The position numbers and the translations under genes are program-made. This document shows positions 1 through 6,808 of a stretch of DNA of 26,027 nucleotides, one piece after another; position 1 is the stretch's first letter, and every line of letters starts with the position of its first letter. Origin of the DNA: CAIVAT01 sp037139855 (lineage in GTDB: Bacteria; Bacteroidota; Bacteroidia; Bacteroidales; FEN-979); NCBI GenBank assembly GCA_037139855.1, contig JBAXFM010000033.1, positions 1-26,027 on the forward strand, in the 5' to 3' direction. The notes beneath the pieces are model-generated. The model saw only the letters and a list, made by a program, of their open reading frames with translations, made no database searches and had not been told where the DNA came from.

Positions 1-46
1 CGTGTTCTAAGAATGCTTTCTTTTTTACTTCAGGTGCTAAATTCAT
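1..46 (-). CDS. N-terminal fragment of a leftward gene, possibly ribosomal protein S15
   Basis: An ATG on the minus strand at 46-44 opens a reading frame that runs off the left edge, giving MNLAPEVKKKAFLEH. A well-formed Bacteroidota promoter lies upstream at 95-126, with a leader of about 40 bases, so a real gene start is likely. The short lysine-rich opening resembles the beginning of Bacteroidota S15 (rpsO) proteins as I remember them, but 15 residues cannot settle the identity. The gene is transcribed away from the aldehyde dehydrogenase gene. Confidence 0.4.
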   Translation of the reverse strand, partial: MNLAPEVKKKAFLEH

Positions 47-94
47 TGCTGTACGGTTGTTTCTGATTAACTTAATAGGCCTTTTAAAGGACTG

Positions 95-126
95 CAAAAT
101 TATGCATTTCTTTTGATAATACCAAA
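95..126 (-). promoter_or_regulatory. Bacteroidota-type promoter for the leftward gene at the window edge
   Basis: On the minus strand TAATTTTG (95-102) matches the -7 consensus TAnnTTTG, and TTTG (123-126) matches the -33 element with a 20-base spacer. This is the best-matched promoter in the window. Confidence 0.55.
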
Positions 127-147
127 TAATTCTATTCAAGTGATTTA

Positions 148-257
148 TTTCACGCAGATTTCCGCAGATTTTTGACGCAGATTTCCGCAGAAATATATCC
201 AGTCGAAATACTTTCCGCGTGAATCTGCGCTTTAATCTGCGAAAATCTGCGAGAACT
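148..257. repeat. Long imperfect inverted repeat with internal GCAGATTT units
   Basis: The left arm (about 148-193) and right arm (about 211-257) are reverse complements over roughly 45 bases with scattered mismatches and a loop of about 17 bases. Each arm itself contains three short near-direct units of the type CGCAGATTT. The element sits between two divergent promoters and codes for nothing. It resembles dispersed intergenic palindromes that I have seen in many Bacteroidota genomes. It could act as a hairpin in RNA or be a small non-autonomous mobile element. Confidence 0.75.
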
Positions 258-258
258 A

Positions 259-290
259 TTTTAAGAAGATTTTAAAAAGATGTACCTTTG
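259..290 (+). promoter_or_regulatory. Promoter for the aldehyde dehydrogenase gene
   Basis: TACCTTTG (283-290) fits the TAnnTTTG -7 box exactly, and TTTT (259-262) is a near match to the TTTG -33 element with a 20-base spacer. Transcription would start near 297, leaving a leader of about 55 bases. The promoter begins immediately after the inverted repeat. Together with the repeat and the leftward promoter, this accounts for the gene-free stretch 47-351. Confidence 0.5.
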
Positions 291-351
291 ATTTTATTCC
301 ATGCAAAAATAACGTATTAAAGCAGAAACCAAGAGAAACCACACAAAAAAC

Positions 352-1728
352 ATGAATGATCGGGTTGGACTTGCAATTCAAAAACAGCGTATTTTTTTCA
401 ATACACATAAAACCAGGGATATTGATTTTAGGATTTCCCAGCTTAAAATATTAAAAAAGGCAATTTTAGTCTATGAAGACAGGCTCTATGAAGCACTATG
501 GAAGGATATGCATAAATCGAAATTTGAAGCATACGCCACTGAGATTGGTCTGGTGCTGGCAGAAATCAGTGAGCATATCCGCCGTTTACGAAAGTGGGCT
601 AAACCCAAACGGGTGTTTACGAATCAGATGATACATTTCTGGTCAACAAGCCGGATTTACAAGGAACCGTATGGTCTTGTCCTTGTCATTGCTCCATGGA
701 ATTACCCGTTTCAACTGCTGATAAATCCTTTGGTTGGAGCCATTTCTGCCGGGAATTGCGTAACGTTGAAGGCGTCAGAATATACGCCAAACACTGCAGA
801 GGTGATGGGGCAAATGATCAGGGAGTTTTTTTTACCTGAATACATTGCTATTTTTGGCGGGGGGCGTGAGGCCAACCAGGCATTGCTTTCGCAGGAGTGG
901 GACTATATCTTCTTTACCGGCAGTCCGGTTGTTGGCAAGGTGGTGATAGCCGCAGCAGCAAAAAATTTAACACCGGTTTCCCTGGAACTAGGGGGCAAGA
1001 GTCCCTGTATCGTTGACCGGGATGCCAACCTGAAGGTCGCAGCCAGCCGGATTGTTTGGGGCAAATTTATCAATGCCGGACAAACCTGCATTGCACCCGA
1101 CTATCTTTTTGTGCATCAGTCGGTGAAAACGGAATTGCTGGACCTGATGAAAAAGAAGATTGCAGCGTACTTTGGCGAAAATCCCAAAGCAAGTCCTGAT
1201 TTTGTGCGCATCGCGACAGTTCTGAAAACAGAACGGCTGGCCGCTTTTCTAAAGGATGCTCATATTTTTACCGGTGGTGAAGTGGACCTTGAAGCGCGTT
1301 ACATTGCGCCAACCATTCTGGATTTCGTAAAACCGGATGATTTGATCATGCAGGAGGAAATATTCGGACCGATCCTCCCGGTCATGGAGTTTAATGAATT
1401 ATCTGAGGTAACTGATTATGTAAATAGTCATCCAAAACCCCTTGCTTTCTACTATTTTTCTGACAGTAAGGTCAACCAGGAGGAAATTCTGAGAACCACA
1501 TCTTCCGGGGGAGGATGCATTAATGAGGTGTTGATGCATATCGCCAATGACCGCCTGCCATTTGGCGGGGTGGGTAATAGTGGTATGGGGCATTATCATG
1601 GGAAATACAGCTTTGAGGTGTTCTCTCATTCCAGGTCGATCATGAAAAAGGCCAATTTTATTGATGTTTCAATAAGATATGCCCCATATAAAAATAAAAT
1701 CAAACTCGTGAAAATGTTAATGAAATAA
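352..1728 (+). CDS. Aldehyde dehydrogenase, class 3-like
   Basis: The 458-residue protein would oxidise aldehydes to acids with NAD(P)+ in the cytoplasm. Visible family features are the cofactor and substrate loop APWNYPF (114-120, with the oxyanion-hole Asn117), FTGS (188-191), the general base Glu212 in LELGGKSP, and the nucleophile Cys246 in NAGQTCIAPDY. The length and sequence resemble the short ALDH3 group, which often handles medium- and long-chain or aromatic aldehydes; the substrate cannot be read from the sequence. All key residues are present. The DUF4342 gene follows after three bases, so the two are probably cotranscribed. The ATG at 352 has no Shine-Dalgarno sequence, as is normal here. 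Confidence 0.92.
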   Translation: MNDRVGLAIQKQRIFFNTHKTRDIDFRISQLKILKKAILVYEDRLYEALWKDMHKSKFEAYATEIGLVLAEISEHIRRLRKWAKPKRVFTNQMIHFWSTSRIYKEPYGLVLVIAPWNYPFQLLINPLVGAISAGNCVTLKASEYTPNTAEVMGQMIREFFLPEYIAIFGGGREANQALLSQEWDYIFFTGSPVVGKVVIAAAAKNLTPVSLELGGKSPCIVDRDANLKVAASRIVWGKFINAGQTCIAPDYLFVHQSVKTELLDLMKKKIAAYFGENPKASPDFVRIATVLKTERLAAFLKDAHIFTGGEVDLEARYIAPTILDFVKPDDLIMQEEIFGPILPVMEFNELSEVTDYVNSHPKPLAFYYFSDSKVNQEEILRTTSSGGGCINEVLMHIANDRLPFGGVGNSGMGHYHGKYSFEVFSHSRSIMKKANFIDVSIRYAPYKNKIKLVKMLMK

Positions 1729-1731
1729 CCT

Positions 1732-2007
1732 ATGGAAAATCTGAAAGAAGAATTCATCATCAAAGGGGAAGAGTTGGTTGAAAAGGTCAAACAACTCATT
1801 CATGAAGGAAATGTAAGAAGGCTGATTATCAAGGATGAAGATGGCAAAGTATATTTGGAATTACCAGTCACATTTGGCGTGATCGGCGCAATATTTGCCC
1901 CAATGCTTGCCGCAGTTGGTGCGGTTGCAGCCATGGTAGCCCATTTGAAGGTGGAAGTGGTGCGCGAGGAAGATCCCCCCGCTCCCGAAAAAAAAGATGC
2001 TATTTGA
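1732..2007 (+). CDS. DUF4342 domain membrane protein
   Basis: This 91-residue protein has a helical N-terminus, then GNVRRLIIKDEDGKV (27-41), a hydrophobic segment at about 46-70 likely to cross the membrane, and a charged tail. That layout matches the DUF4342 family, whose function is unknown to me. Start is the ATG three bases after the aldehyde dehydrogenase stop, implying cotranscription. Its stop codon overlaps the end of the convergent gene on the other strand by eight bases, so there is no room for a separate terminator between them. Confidence 0.75.
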   Translation: MENLKEEFIIKGEELVEKVKQLIHEGNVRRLIIKDEDGKVYLELPVTFGVIGAIFAPMLAAVGAVAAMVAHLKVEVVREEDPPAPEKKDAI

Positions 2008-2722
2008 TATCAGAAGCCCTGGCCTGTTCCATGATCACATCATAGAAATACCCTGAACCAAAATCTTTGTTCAGGGAAATGATGCCTGTGAATGTTACTG
2101 CTGTGCCAACAACAAGGCTATCTGATGTGGTGACAGTCAGATCAAATTTCCCATTCTGGTCGGTCCCATCCTGGATATGAACCCAGTTCTTATTCATGAT
2201 CTGGGCATTGTATTTCACCACTTTGCCCCGGATGATCACGGATTTACCGCTGTAACTTCCCGGATTTTTATACAGATCTGCAATGGTGATACCCCCTTTG
2301 GGAGTATCTATGGAAACCTCACTCCACTGTTTGATTTCAGGTTTTTTAGGGGTCATTGCCTGCGGCTCCGGGTTAGCTGAAGCCAACTTGTCACTCGGAT
2401 CCTGTACAAAAAAGACTGAAGGGAAAGTGCGCCCTAATTCTTTGCTGACGAAGTCTTTCATTTCGTATGCCTGGCTATAATATACTGAATCACCGGGTTT
2501 AGCTTCACGTCTTACCACGGCAATCCATAATTTTTTGTTGTTTTCTTCAACCTGAAGGTAGGTATAGCCGGATGTTTGAATAACTTCGGTCACGCTGACT
2601 CCATGAAATCCGGGAGGTAAATCCTTTGCCTTGCTTTTTCCGCCTCTGTAGCAGGTTGTCACTACAAAAAATACACCCAGAAGTAATAAAACGATTGTAA
2701 CGATTATCTTGTTTCTCTTCAT
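2000..2722 (-). CDS. NrfJ-like secreted protein with C-terminal OB-fold domain
   Basis: This 240-residue protein has an N-terminal hydrophobic segment (5-23). It could be a membrane anchor or a signal peptide; the Cys24 context (VTTC) is a poor lipobox. Domain 1 (about 38-108) has the pattern HG..VTEV...SGYTYLQVEE...LWIAV. Domain 2 (about 143-236) has ITIADLYKNPGSYSGKSVIIRGKVVK followed by NWVHIQDGT, typical of small OB-fold proteins found beside multihaem cytochromes (NrfJ-like). The role in those systems is not well established; assembly or accessory function is possible. It is the last gene of the cytochrome cluster, 53 bases after the barrel gene, and may also have its own promoter at 2764-2771. 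Confidence 0.7.
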   Translation of the reverse strand: MKRNKIIVTIVLLLLGVFFVVTTCYRGGKSKAKDLPPGFHGVSVTEVIQTSGYTYLQVEENNKKLWIAVVRREAKPGDSVYYSQAYEMKDFVSKELGRTFPSVFFVQDPSDKLASANPEPQAMTPKKPEIKQWSEVSIDTPKGGITIADLYKNPGSYSGKSVIIRGKVVKYNAQIMNKNWVHIQDGTDQNGKFDLTVTTSDSLVVGTAVTFTGIISLNKDFGSGYFYDVIMEQARASDIK

Positions 2723-2763
2723 AAATCAAAATGGTTTCAATAAATTTATTTTTTTTCAGGGTG

Positions 2764-2771
2764 CAAAGATA
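2764..2771 (-). promoter_or_regulatory. Possible -7 box in front of the NrfJ-like gene
   Basis: TATCTTTG on the minus strand fits TAnnTTTG and lies about 40 bases before the ATG, just after the barrel gene stop. No convincing -33 element is visible, so this may be a weak internal promoter or chance. Confidence 0.3.
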
Positions 2772-2775
2772 AAGA

Positions 2776-4410
2776 TTAAAACCTTTGGGTAATATTTATA
2801 TAAACACGATTGAATGTTGAAGCCTTATCAAAGGTACCTTCATAATAAACGCCGCAGGATAATTTCTTTAAAATACGCCAGGAAAGGTTGACTTCTCCCA
2901 TGTTTTGAACAAGCTTTGTTTCGCCGCTGTAAAACTTGTAGCTGACATACCGGTAAGCCAATCCGCAGGAAAGTTTTCCAGGAACCAGATCACGGGTAAG
3001 GCCCAGACTGTAAATGTTCCCCGACATGTAACTTGTTTCCAGTATCGTAGCGGAAATGGTTGCTGCTATATTAATGCCGGGAATATTGCTGAATGATAAA
3101 TATCCATAGAGATTTTTTGTTGGTCGGGGATCCTGCTTGCTGTTTCTGTAACCGGCATTTACGCCGATGGATAATAACTTGATTGGTGCATAATTGATCT
3201 GAAAGGTAAATCCCTGCACGGTTGCCGCTTCTAATAGTCTGTCGACAAGAGATTTGTAGGTTTCGTAATAAATAACATTCTGACGGTTACTGTAAGAAAC
3301 AGAAAGCGAAAGTTGTCTGATTGGTCTGTAGCGCAGCGATAGATACAGATTTGAAAGGACAGGTGAGTTATCCTGTTTGTAGGTGGTATCCTTCAGCACA
3401 GAATCAACGGGATTCATCGTTTTTTTATAAAGATCAACCTCCACGGATCCGAAAAAAAACAGATTGCGGATAAGTGAATTGGTATGCTGAAAATAGGCAA
3501 ACCGGCGATCGGTATTTCCGCTGTTCATTTGCTGAATAAATGCCACCGTGGTTTGCATACTCCCATTTTTCCCGGCAAGGTCGTGTCCGAGATACCCTCC
3601 AACTTGAAATAGCTTTGGATTAAAACTGTAATTTTCATAATCGGGCCTGGTACCTCCAACCAAACCAATGGTAAACTTCCCGGCTCTTAATTCATATTGC
3701 AGTCCGTCGATCGCTCCGACATTTGAAATTCTTGGGTTGATTTTTCTGCCCAGCCAGAATGTATTATGCTTGTTTACCTCATAGTTAAGCGCCAGGCTGT
3801 ATATTTTCAGACCATTGAAAATGTCATTTTGTACCGCGCTCCAATCACCGATTTTATGAGAAAATGTCATATAAGTTTCTGCCGACAGCTTTGAATTCCC
3901 TATGTTTTGCATCACCATGGCAAAGGTGTATTTCATCCTTTCTGAATTGGGCGATACATTCGAAAAATTCAAATAGGAGGCGACCGACAGGTTTCCTGTA
4001 ATAACCTGGGACCGTTTTGCAGGTTGTGTTTTTTTTGTTACCACTGAATCCTGACTTGCAGCAATTGCGGGTAATCCGGTTACTGCATTCTTATCTGCTG
4101 ATTTTTCAGATTTAATGGATGTTTGTTTTGAGAAAACCTGGTCTCCAACTGTTAATTTTTGTCCGGATATCGGGATACAAACGCATGAAATAGATGAGAT
4201 TTCTTTAACAGTGACGATTGGCGCCAGTATGCCATCTTTCATTGCGTACAAAGTGTCTCCCGATGAAATGTTTTCAGTAGATTGAAATTTAATGTATACA
4301 TTCTGTGTGGTCACATATGACACTTTCCCTTCTATGGTTTCAACCTTGTTTTGTCCCATCAGGCCTGACCAGCATAGCATCAACAGCATTGTCGGAAGTA
4401 AGTTTTTCAT
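2776..4410 (-). CDS. Predicted outer-membrane beta-barrel protein of the cytochrome cluster
   Basis: The 544-residue protein starts with a signal peptide (MKNLLPTMLLMLCWSGLMGQ). An SH3- or OB-like beta domain follows (about 21-100, including EGKVSYVTTQNVYIKF and SGDTLYA), then a Ser/Lys/Gln-rich linker. From about 140 to the end it is made of alternating polar/hydrophobic strands, finishing in YINITQRF with a terminal phenylalanine, as expected for an outer-membrane barrel. I infer a porin-like partner for the two cytochromes upstream; I do not recognise a specific family such as MtrB. The barrel part of about 400 residues is much shorter than MtrB. I chose ATG 4410; an upstream in-frame ATG at 4437 would overlap the cytochrome gene by 17 bases and put nine charged residues before the signal peptide. 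Confidence 0.7.
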   Translation of the reverse strand: MKNLLPTMLLMLCWSGLMGQNKVETIEGKVSYVTTQNVYIKFQSTENISSGDTLYAMKDGILAPIVTVKEISSISCVCIPISGQKLTVGDQVFSKQTSIKSEKSADKNAVTGLPAIAASQDSVVTKKTQPAKRSQVITGNLSVASYLNFSNVSPNSERMKYTFAMVMQNIGNSKLSAETYMTFSHKIGDWSAVQNDIFNGLKIYSLALNYEVNKHNTFWLGRKINPRISNVGAIDGLQYELRAGKFTIGLVGGTRPDYENYSFNPKLFQVGGYLGHDLAGKNGSMQTTVAFIQQMNSGNTDRRFAYFQHTNSLIRNLFFFGSVEVDLYKKTMNPVDSVLKDTTYKQDNSPVLSNLYLSLRYRPIRQLSLSVSYSNRQNVIYYETYKSLVDRLLEAATVQGFTFQINYAPIKLLSIGVNAGYRNSKQDPRPTKNLYGYLSFSNIPGINIAATISATILETSYMSGNIYSLGLTRDLVPGKLSCGLAYRYVSYKFYSGETKLVQNMGEVNLSWRILKKLSCGVYYEGTFDKASTFNRVYINITQRF

Positions 4411-4420
4411 GGGCTTGTCT

Positions 4421-6808
4421 TTATTCTGTTCGATCAATTCTGTTCATCATTTTTCCTCCGTTTCCGGTGGGATGGCAATTATAACAGGCAGCGCTGTTGT
4501 AGGAATATCCGCTAATCCCCTGGTGTTTGTTATTCATCGATGATTGTGGGTGGCAGGATGTGGTACAGGTGAAAACGGCATAGTTTGCCGGATTTGTATG
4601 ACAATCGGTACATGCATTCCACTTGTTTTTGTGTTTTCCTGAGTAAATCGGGAAGTACTGACCATCGTGATTCCAGTTGGCCGGAGACCAGGCTGATTGT
4701 GTATGACAATCAGAACAGGTAGTAGGAAATTGGGCTGAGGAGTGATTGGGATTGGTTGTTTGGTTGTAATTGGTAAGGTGGCAGCCCACACACGTGTTGG
4801 GGGTTGTATTGTAATTCCCGTTATGACAGGTTATGCAAGCCACGCTGACATGAGCGCCTGCGAGAACATAATAGTTGTTGTGTATCGGGAAAGTTGCCGG
4901 TGTCCAGTTTGGGTTGGTAGTATGACATGTATTGCAGGTTGTAGGATAGTTGCCCGCCGTATGATTCGGGTTGACTGACGTGTTATAATTCGGCATATGG
5001 CAACCAGCGCATGTATTGGGCGTGTTTACGTAATTTCCCTGATGACAGGCAAAACAGTTGGTTGCGATGGTTGCATGTGCACCCGTTAGTGGGTAAACAT
5101 CGGTGTGATTGAAAGTGGAGGGCGACCAGGCTACATTCGAATGGCATGTTTGACAAGTTGTAGGGAAGTTGGCCGTAATATGGTTTGGGTTTGTGGTTGC
5201 GTTATAATTTGGCATATGGCAACCGTTGCATGTATTGGGAGTGTTTACGTAACTGCCCTGATGACATGCGAAACAATTGTTGGCGATGGCAGCATGGGCG
5301 CCGGTAAGCGGATAAACATTGTTATGATTGAAGTTTGACGGAGACCATACGGACTGCGAATGACAAGTTTCGCAGGTAGTAGGGAAGTTCGCAGTAATGT
5401 GATTGGGATTAGTTGATTGATTATACTTATCTGCATGGCATGCAAAGCAAAGTCTGGGTGTATTGTTTTGGTAATTTCCACTGTGGCATGTAGCGCAATC
5501 GTTGGCAATGGGAAGGTGTGCTCCGGCCAGAACATAATAGTTGTTATGGATAGCGAATGATGCCGGTTTCCAACCCGGTTGTGTTGTGTGACAAGTGCCG
5601 CAGTCAGTTGGAATATTAATGGCGGCGTGATTTGGATTGACCGATTGAGTGTAGTTCTGGGTATGGCAGCTATTGCATTCCTGTGGGGTTCCAATATAAC
5701 CTGTTGTGTGGCATTTAATACAATCTGTTGTTAAATGGGCGCCGGTTAGTGGAAATGGTGATGTGGCGTGGTTAAAGGTGCCTTCCTTGGAACCGGTGGG
5801 GTGACAGGCGAAGCAGGCTGGACTGTTATATGCATATCCCTGAACTTCTTTGTGTCCGTCATTCATGTCGGGTTGGTTATGATCATGACAATCGATGCAG
5901 GTGAATTGCGCATAACTAGCCGGATTAGTGTGGCAGTCAGTGCAATTGCTCCATTGTCCGTTGTGTTTCCCTGAATAAATGGGGAATAAGGGATCATGTG
6001 ACCCGTATTTTGCCGGTTTCCAGCCCGGATCTATCGTATGGCAATCTTTGCAGGTTGTCGGGAAACCGCTGGCGCTATGATTGGGATTTGTGGTGGCATT
6101 ATAGTTGGCCTGATGGCAGGTAATGCAATCGGGGGAGGTACTTGAATAATTTGACGACTTATGACATTCCTGGCAATTCTGGATGTCATGACCGAGGGTT
6201 AAGGGAAAGAAATTATGATTTATCCCGGCGCCTGACCATGAGGTAGCCGTCATGTTATGACATTCCACACAGTTTGTTGAATATCCACCGGACGCATGAT
6301 TCGGATTGGTCGTTGCATCATAATTTTTTTGATGGCAATTGATACATTCAACCCCAAGCGGGCCGAAATTAAGTCCTGAGGCCGAAGCATTTGTATGACA
6401 GGCGTAACAATCTGCTGTTACATGCGCGCCGACAAGCGGGAATCGGCTTCGCTGATGAATCTCTGTGATATTATTGACAACCCACGTTTTAGGCGTATGA
6501 CACCTTCCGCAGTCTGTTCCAACCGTTTGGTTATGCATGTCGGTGTGACAGGCAAAACATTCAGTGGCTGCCTTGGCAAACTCGAGTGATGTATGACATA
6601 GCTTGCAATTTACTGCCTGATGTTGTCCAACCAAGGGAAACTTGGTAGTATTATGATTGAAGGACAAGTTTTTCATGTCAATCTTCCACCCGGTTGTATT
6701 ATGGCAATCCATGCAGTTAACTTCAAAACCGGTACCATGTGGCGACGATTGGGAAAACAGACTTATTGAAAATACCAATGACAGAATTAATGATGACAGT
6801 TTTCGCAT
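4421..6808 (-). CDS. 31-haem c-type cytochrome built from three-haem repeats
   Basis: This 795-residue secreted protein has a signal peptide at 1-20 (ending SLFSQ). By eye I count 30 CxxCH haem-binding motifs plus one CTTSCH (748-753), a CX3CH variant, so up to 31 covalent haems. The body consists of units of about 73 residues with three haems each, marked by FPLTGAH, NPNH...FPTTC and WSP..FNH; the extra histidines are likely sixth ligands. Two units (449-521 and 522-594) are nearly identical and a third follows. A different module, FPIYSGKH...CTDCHTNP...CHPTG, occurs twice (about 275-340 and 719-782). There is no T9SS sorting domain at the C-terminus. The start overlaps the end of the 20-haem cytochrome gene by 22 bases. 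Electron transfer in the periplasm or at the cell surface is inferred; no catalytic domain is visible. Confidence 0.9.
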   Translation of the reverse strand: MRKLSSLILSLVFSISLFSQSSPHGTGFEVNCMDCHNTTGWKIDMKNLSFNHNTTKFPLVGQHQAVNCKLCHTSLEFAKAATECFACHTDMHNQTVGTDCGRCHTPKTWVVNNITEIHQRSRFPLVGAHVTADCYACHTNASASGLNFGPLGVECINCHQKNYDATTNPNHASGGYSTNCVECHNMTATSWSGAGINHNFFPLTLGHDIQNCQECHKSSNYSSTSPDCITCHQANYNATTNPNHSASGFPTTCKDCHTIDPGWKPAKYGSHDPLFPIYSGKHNGQWSNCTDCHTNPASYAQFTCIDCHDHNQPDMNDGHKEVQGYAYNSPACFACHPTGSKEGTFNHATSPFPLTGAHLTTDCIKCHTTGYIGTPQECNSCHTQNYTQSVNPNHAAINIPTDCGTCHTTQPGWKPASFAIHNNYYVLAGAHLPIANDCATCHSGNYQNNTPRLCFACHADKYNQSTNPNHITANFPTTCETCHSQSVWSPSNFNHNNVYPLTGAHAAIANNCFACHQGSYVNTPNTCNGCHMPNYNATTNPNHITANFPTTCQTCHSNVAWSPSTFNHTDVYPLTGAHATIATNCFACHQGNYVNTPNTCAGCHMPNYNTSVNPNHTAGNYPTTCNTCHTTNPNWTPATFPIHNNYYVLAGAHVSVACITCHNGNYNTTPNTCVGCHLTNYNQTTNPNHSSAQFPTTCSDCHTQSAWSPANWNHDGQYFPIYSGKHKNKWNACTDCHTNPANYAVFTCTTSCHPQSSMNNKHQGISGYSYNSAACYNCHPTGNGGKMMNRIDRTE
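5027..5464 (-). repeat. Tandem 219-base coding repeats in the 31-haem cytochrome gene
   Basis: Units 5246-5464 and 5027-5245 encode residues 449-521 and 522-594 and are very similar at the DNA level, for example around 5011-5030 and 5230-5249. A further copy at about 4808-5026 is more diverged. Each unit carries three haem motifs. The period is exactly 73 codons, so recombination between units would keep the frame. Confidence 0.75.

Noticed and set aside
4808..5464. Regularly spaced repeats suggesting a CRISPR array
   Set aside because: The spacing is 219 bases, in frame with the cytochrome, and the sequence between conserved parts is also repeated coding sequence.
5245..5694. Open frame of 149 codons in another minus-strand frame
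   Set aside because: It is a shifted-frame shadow of the 31-haem cytochrome, kept open by the repeated codons.
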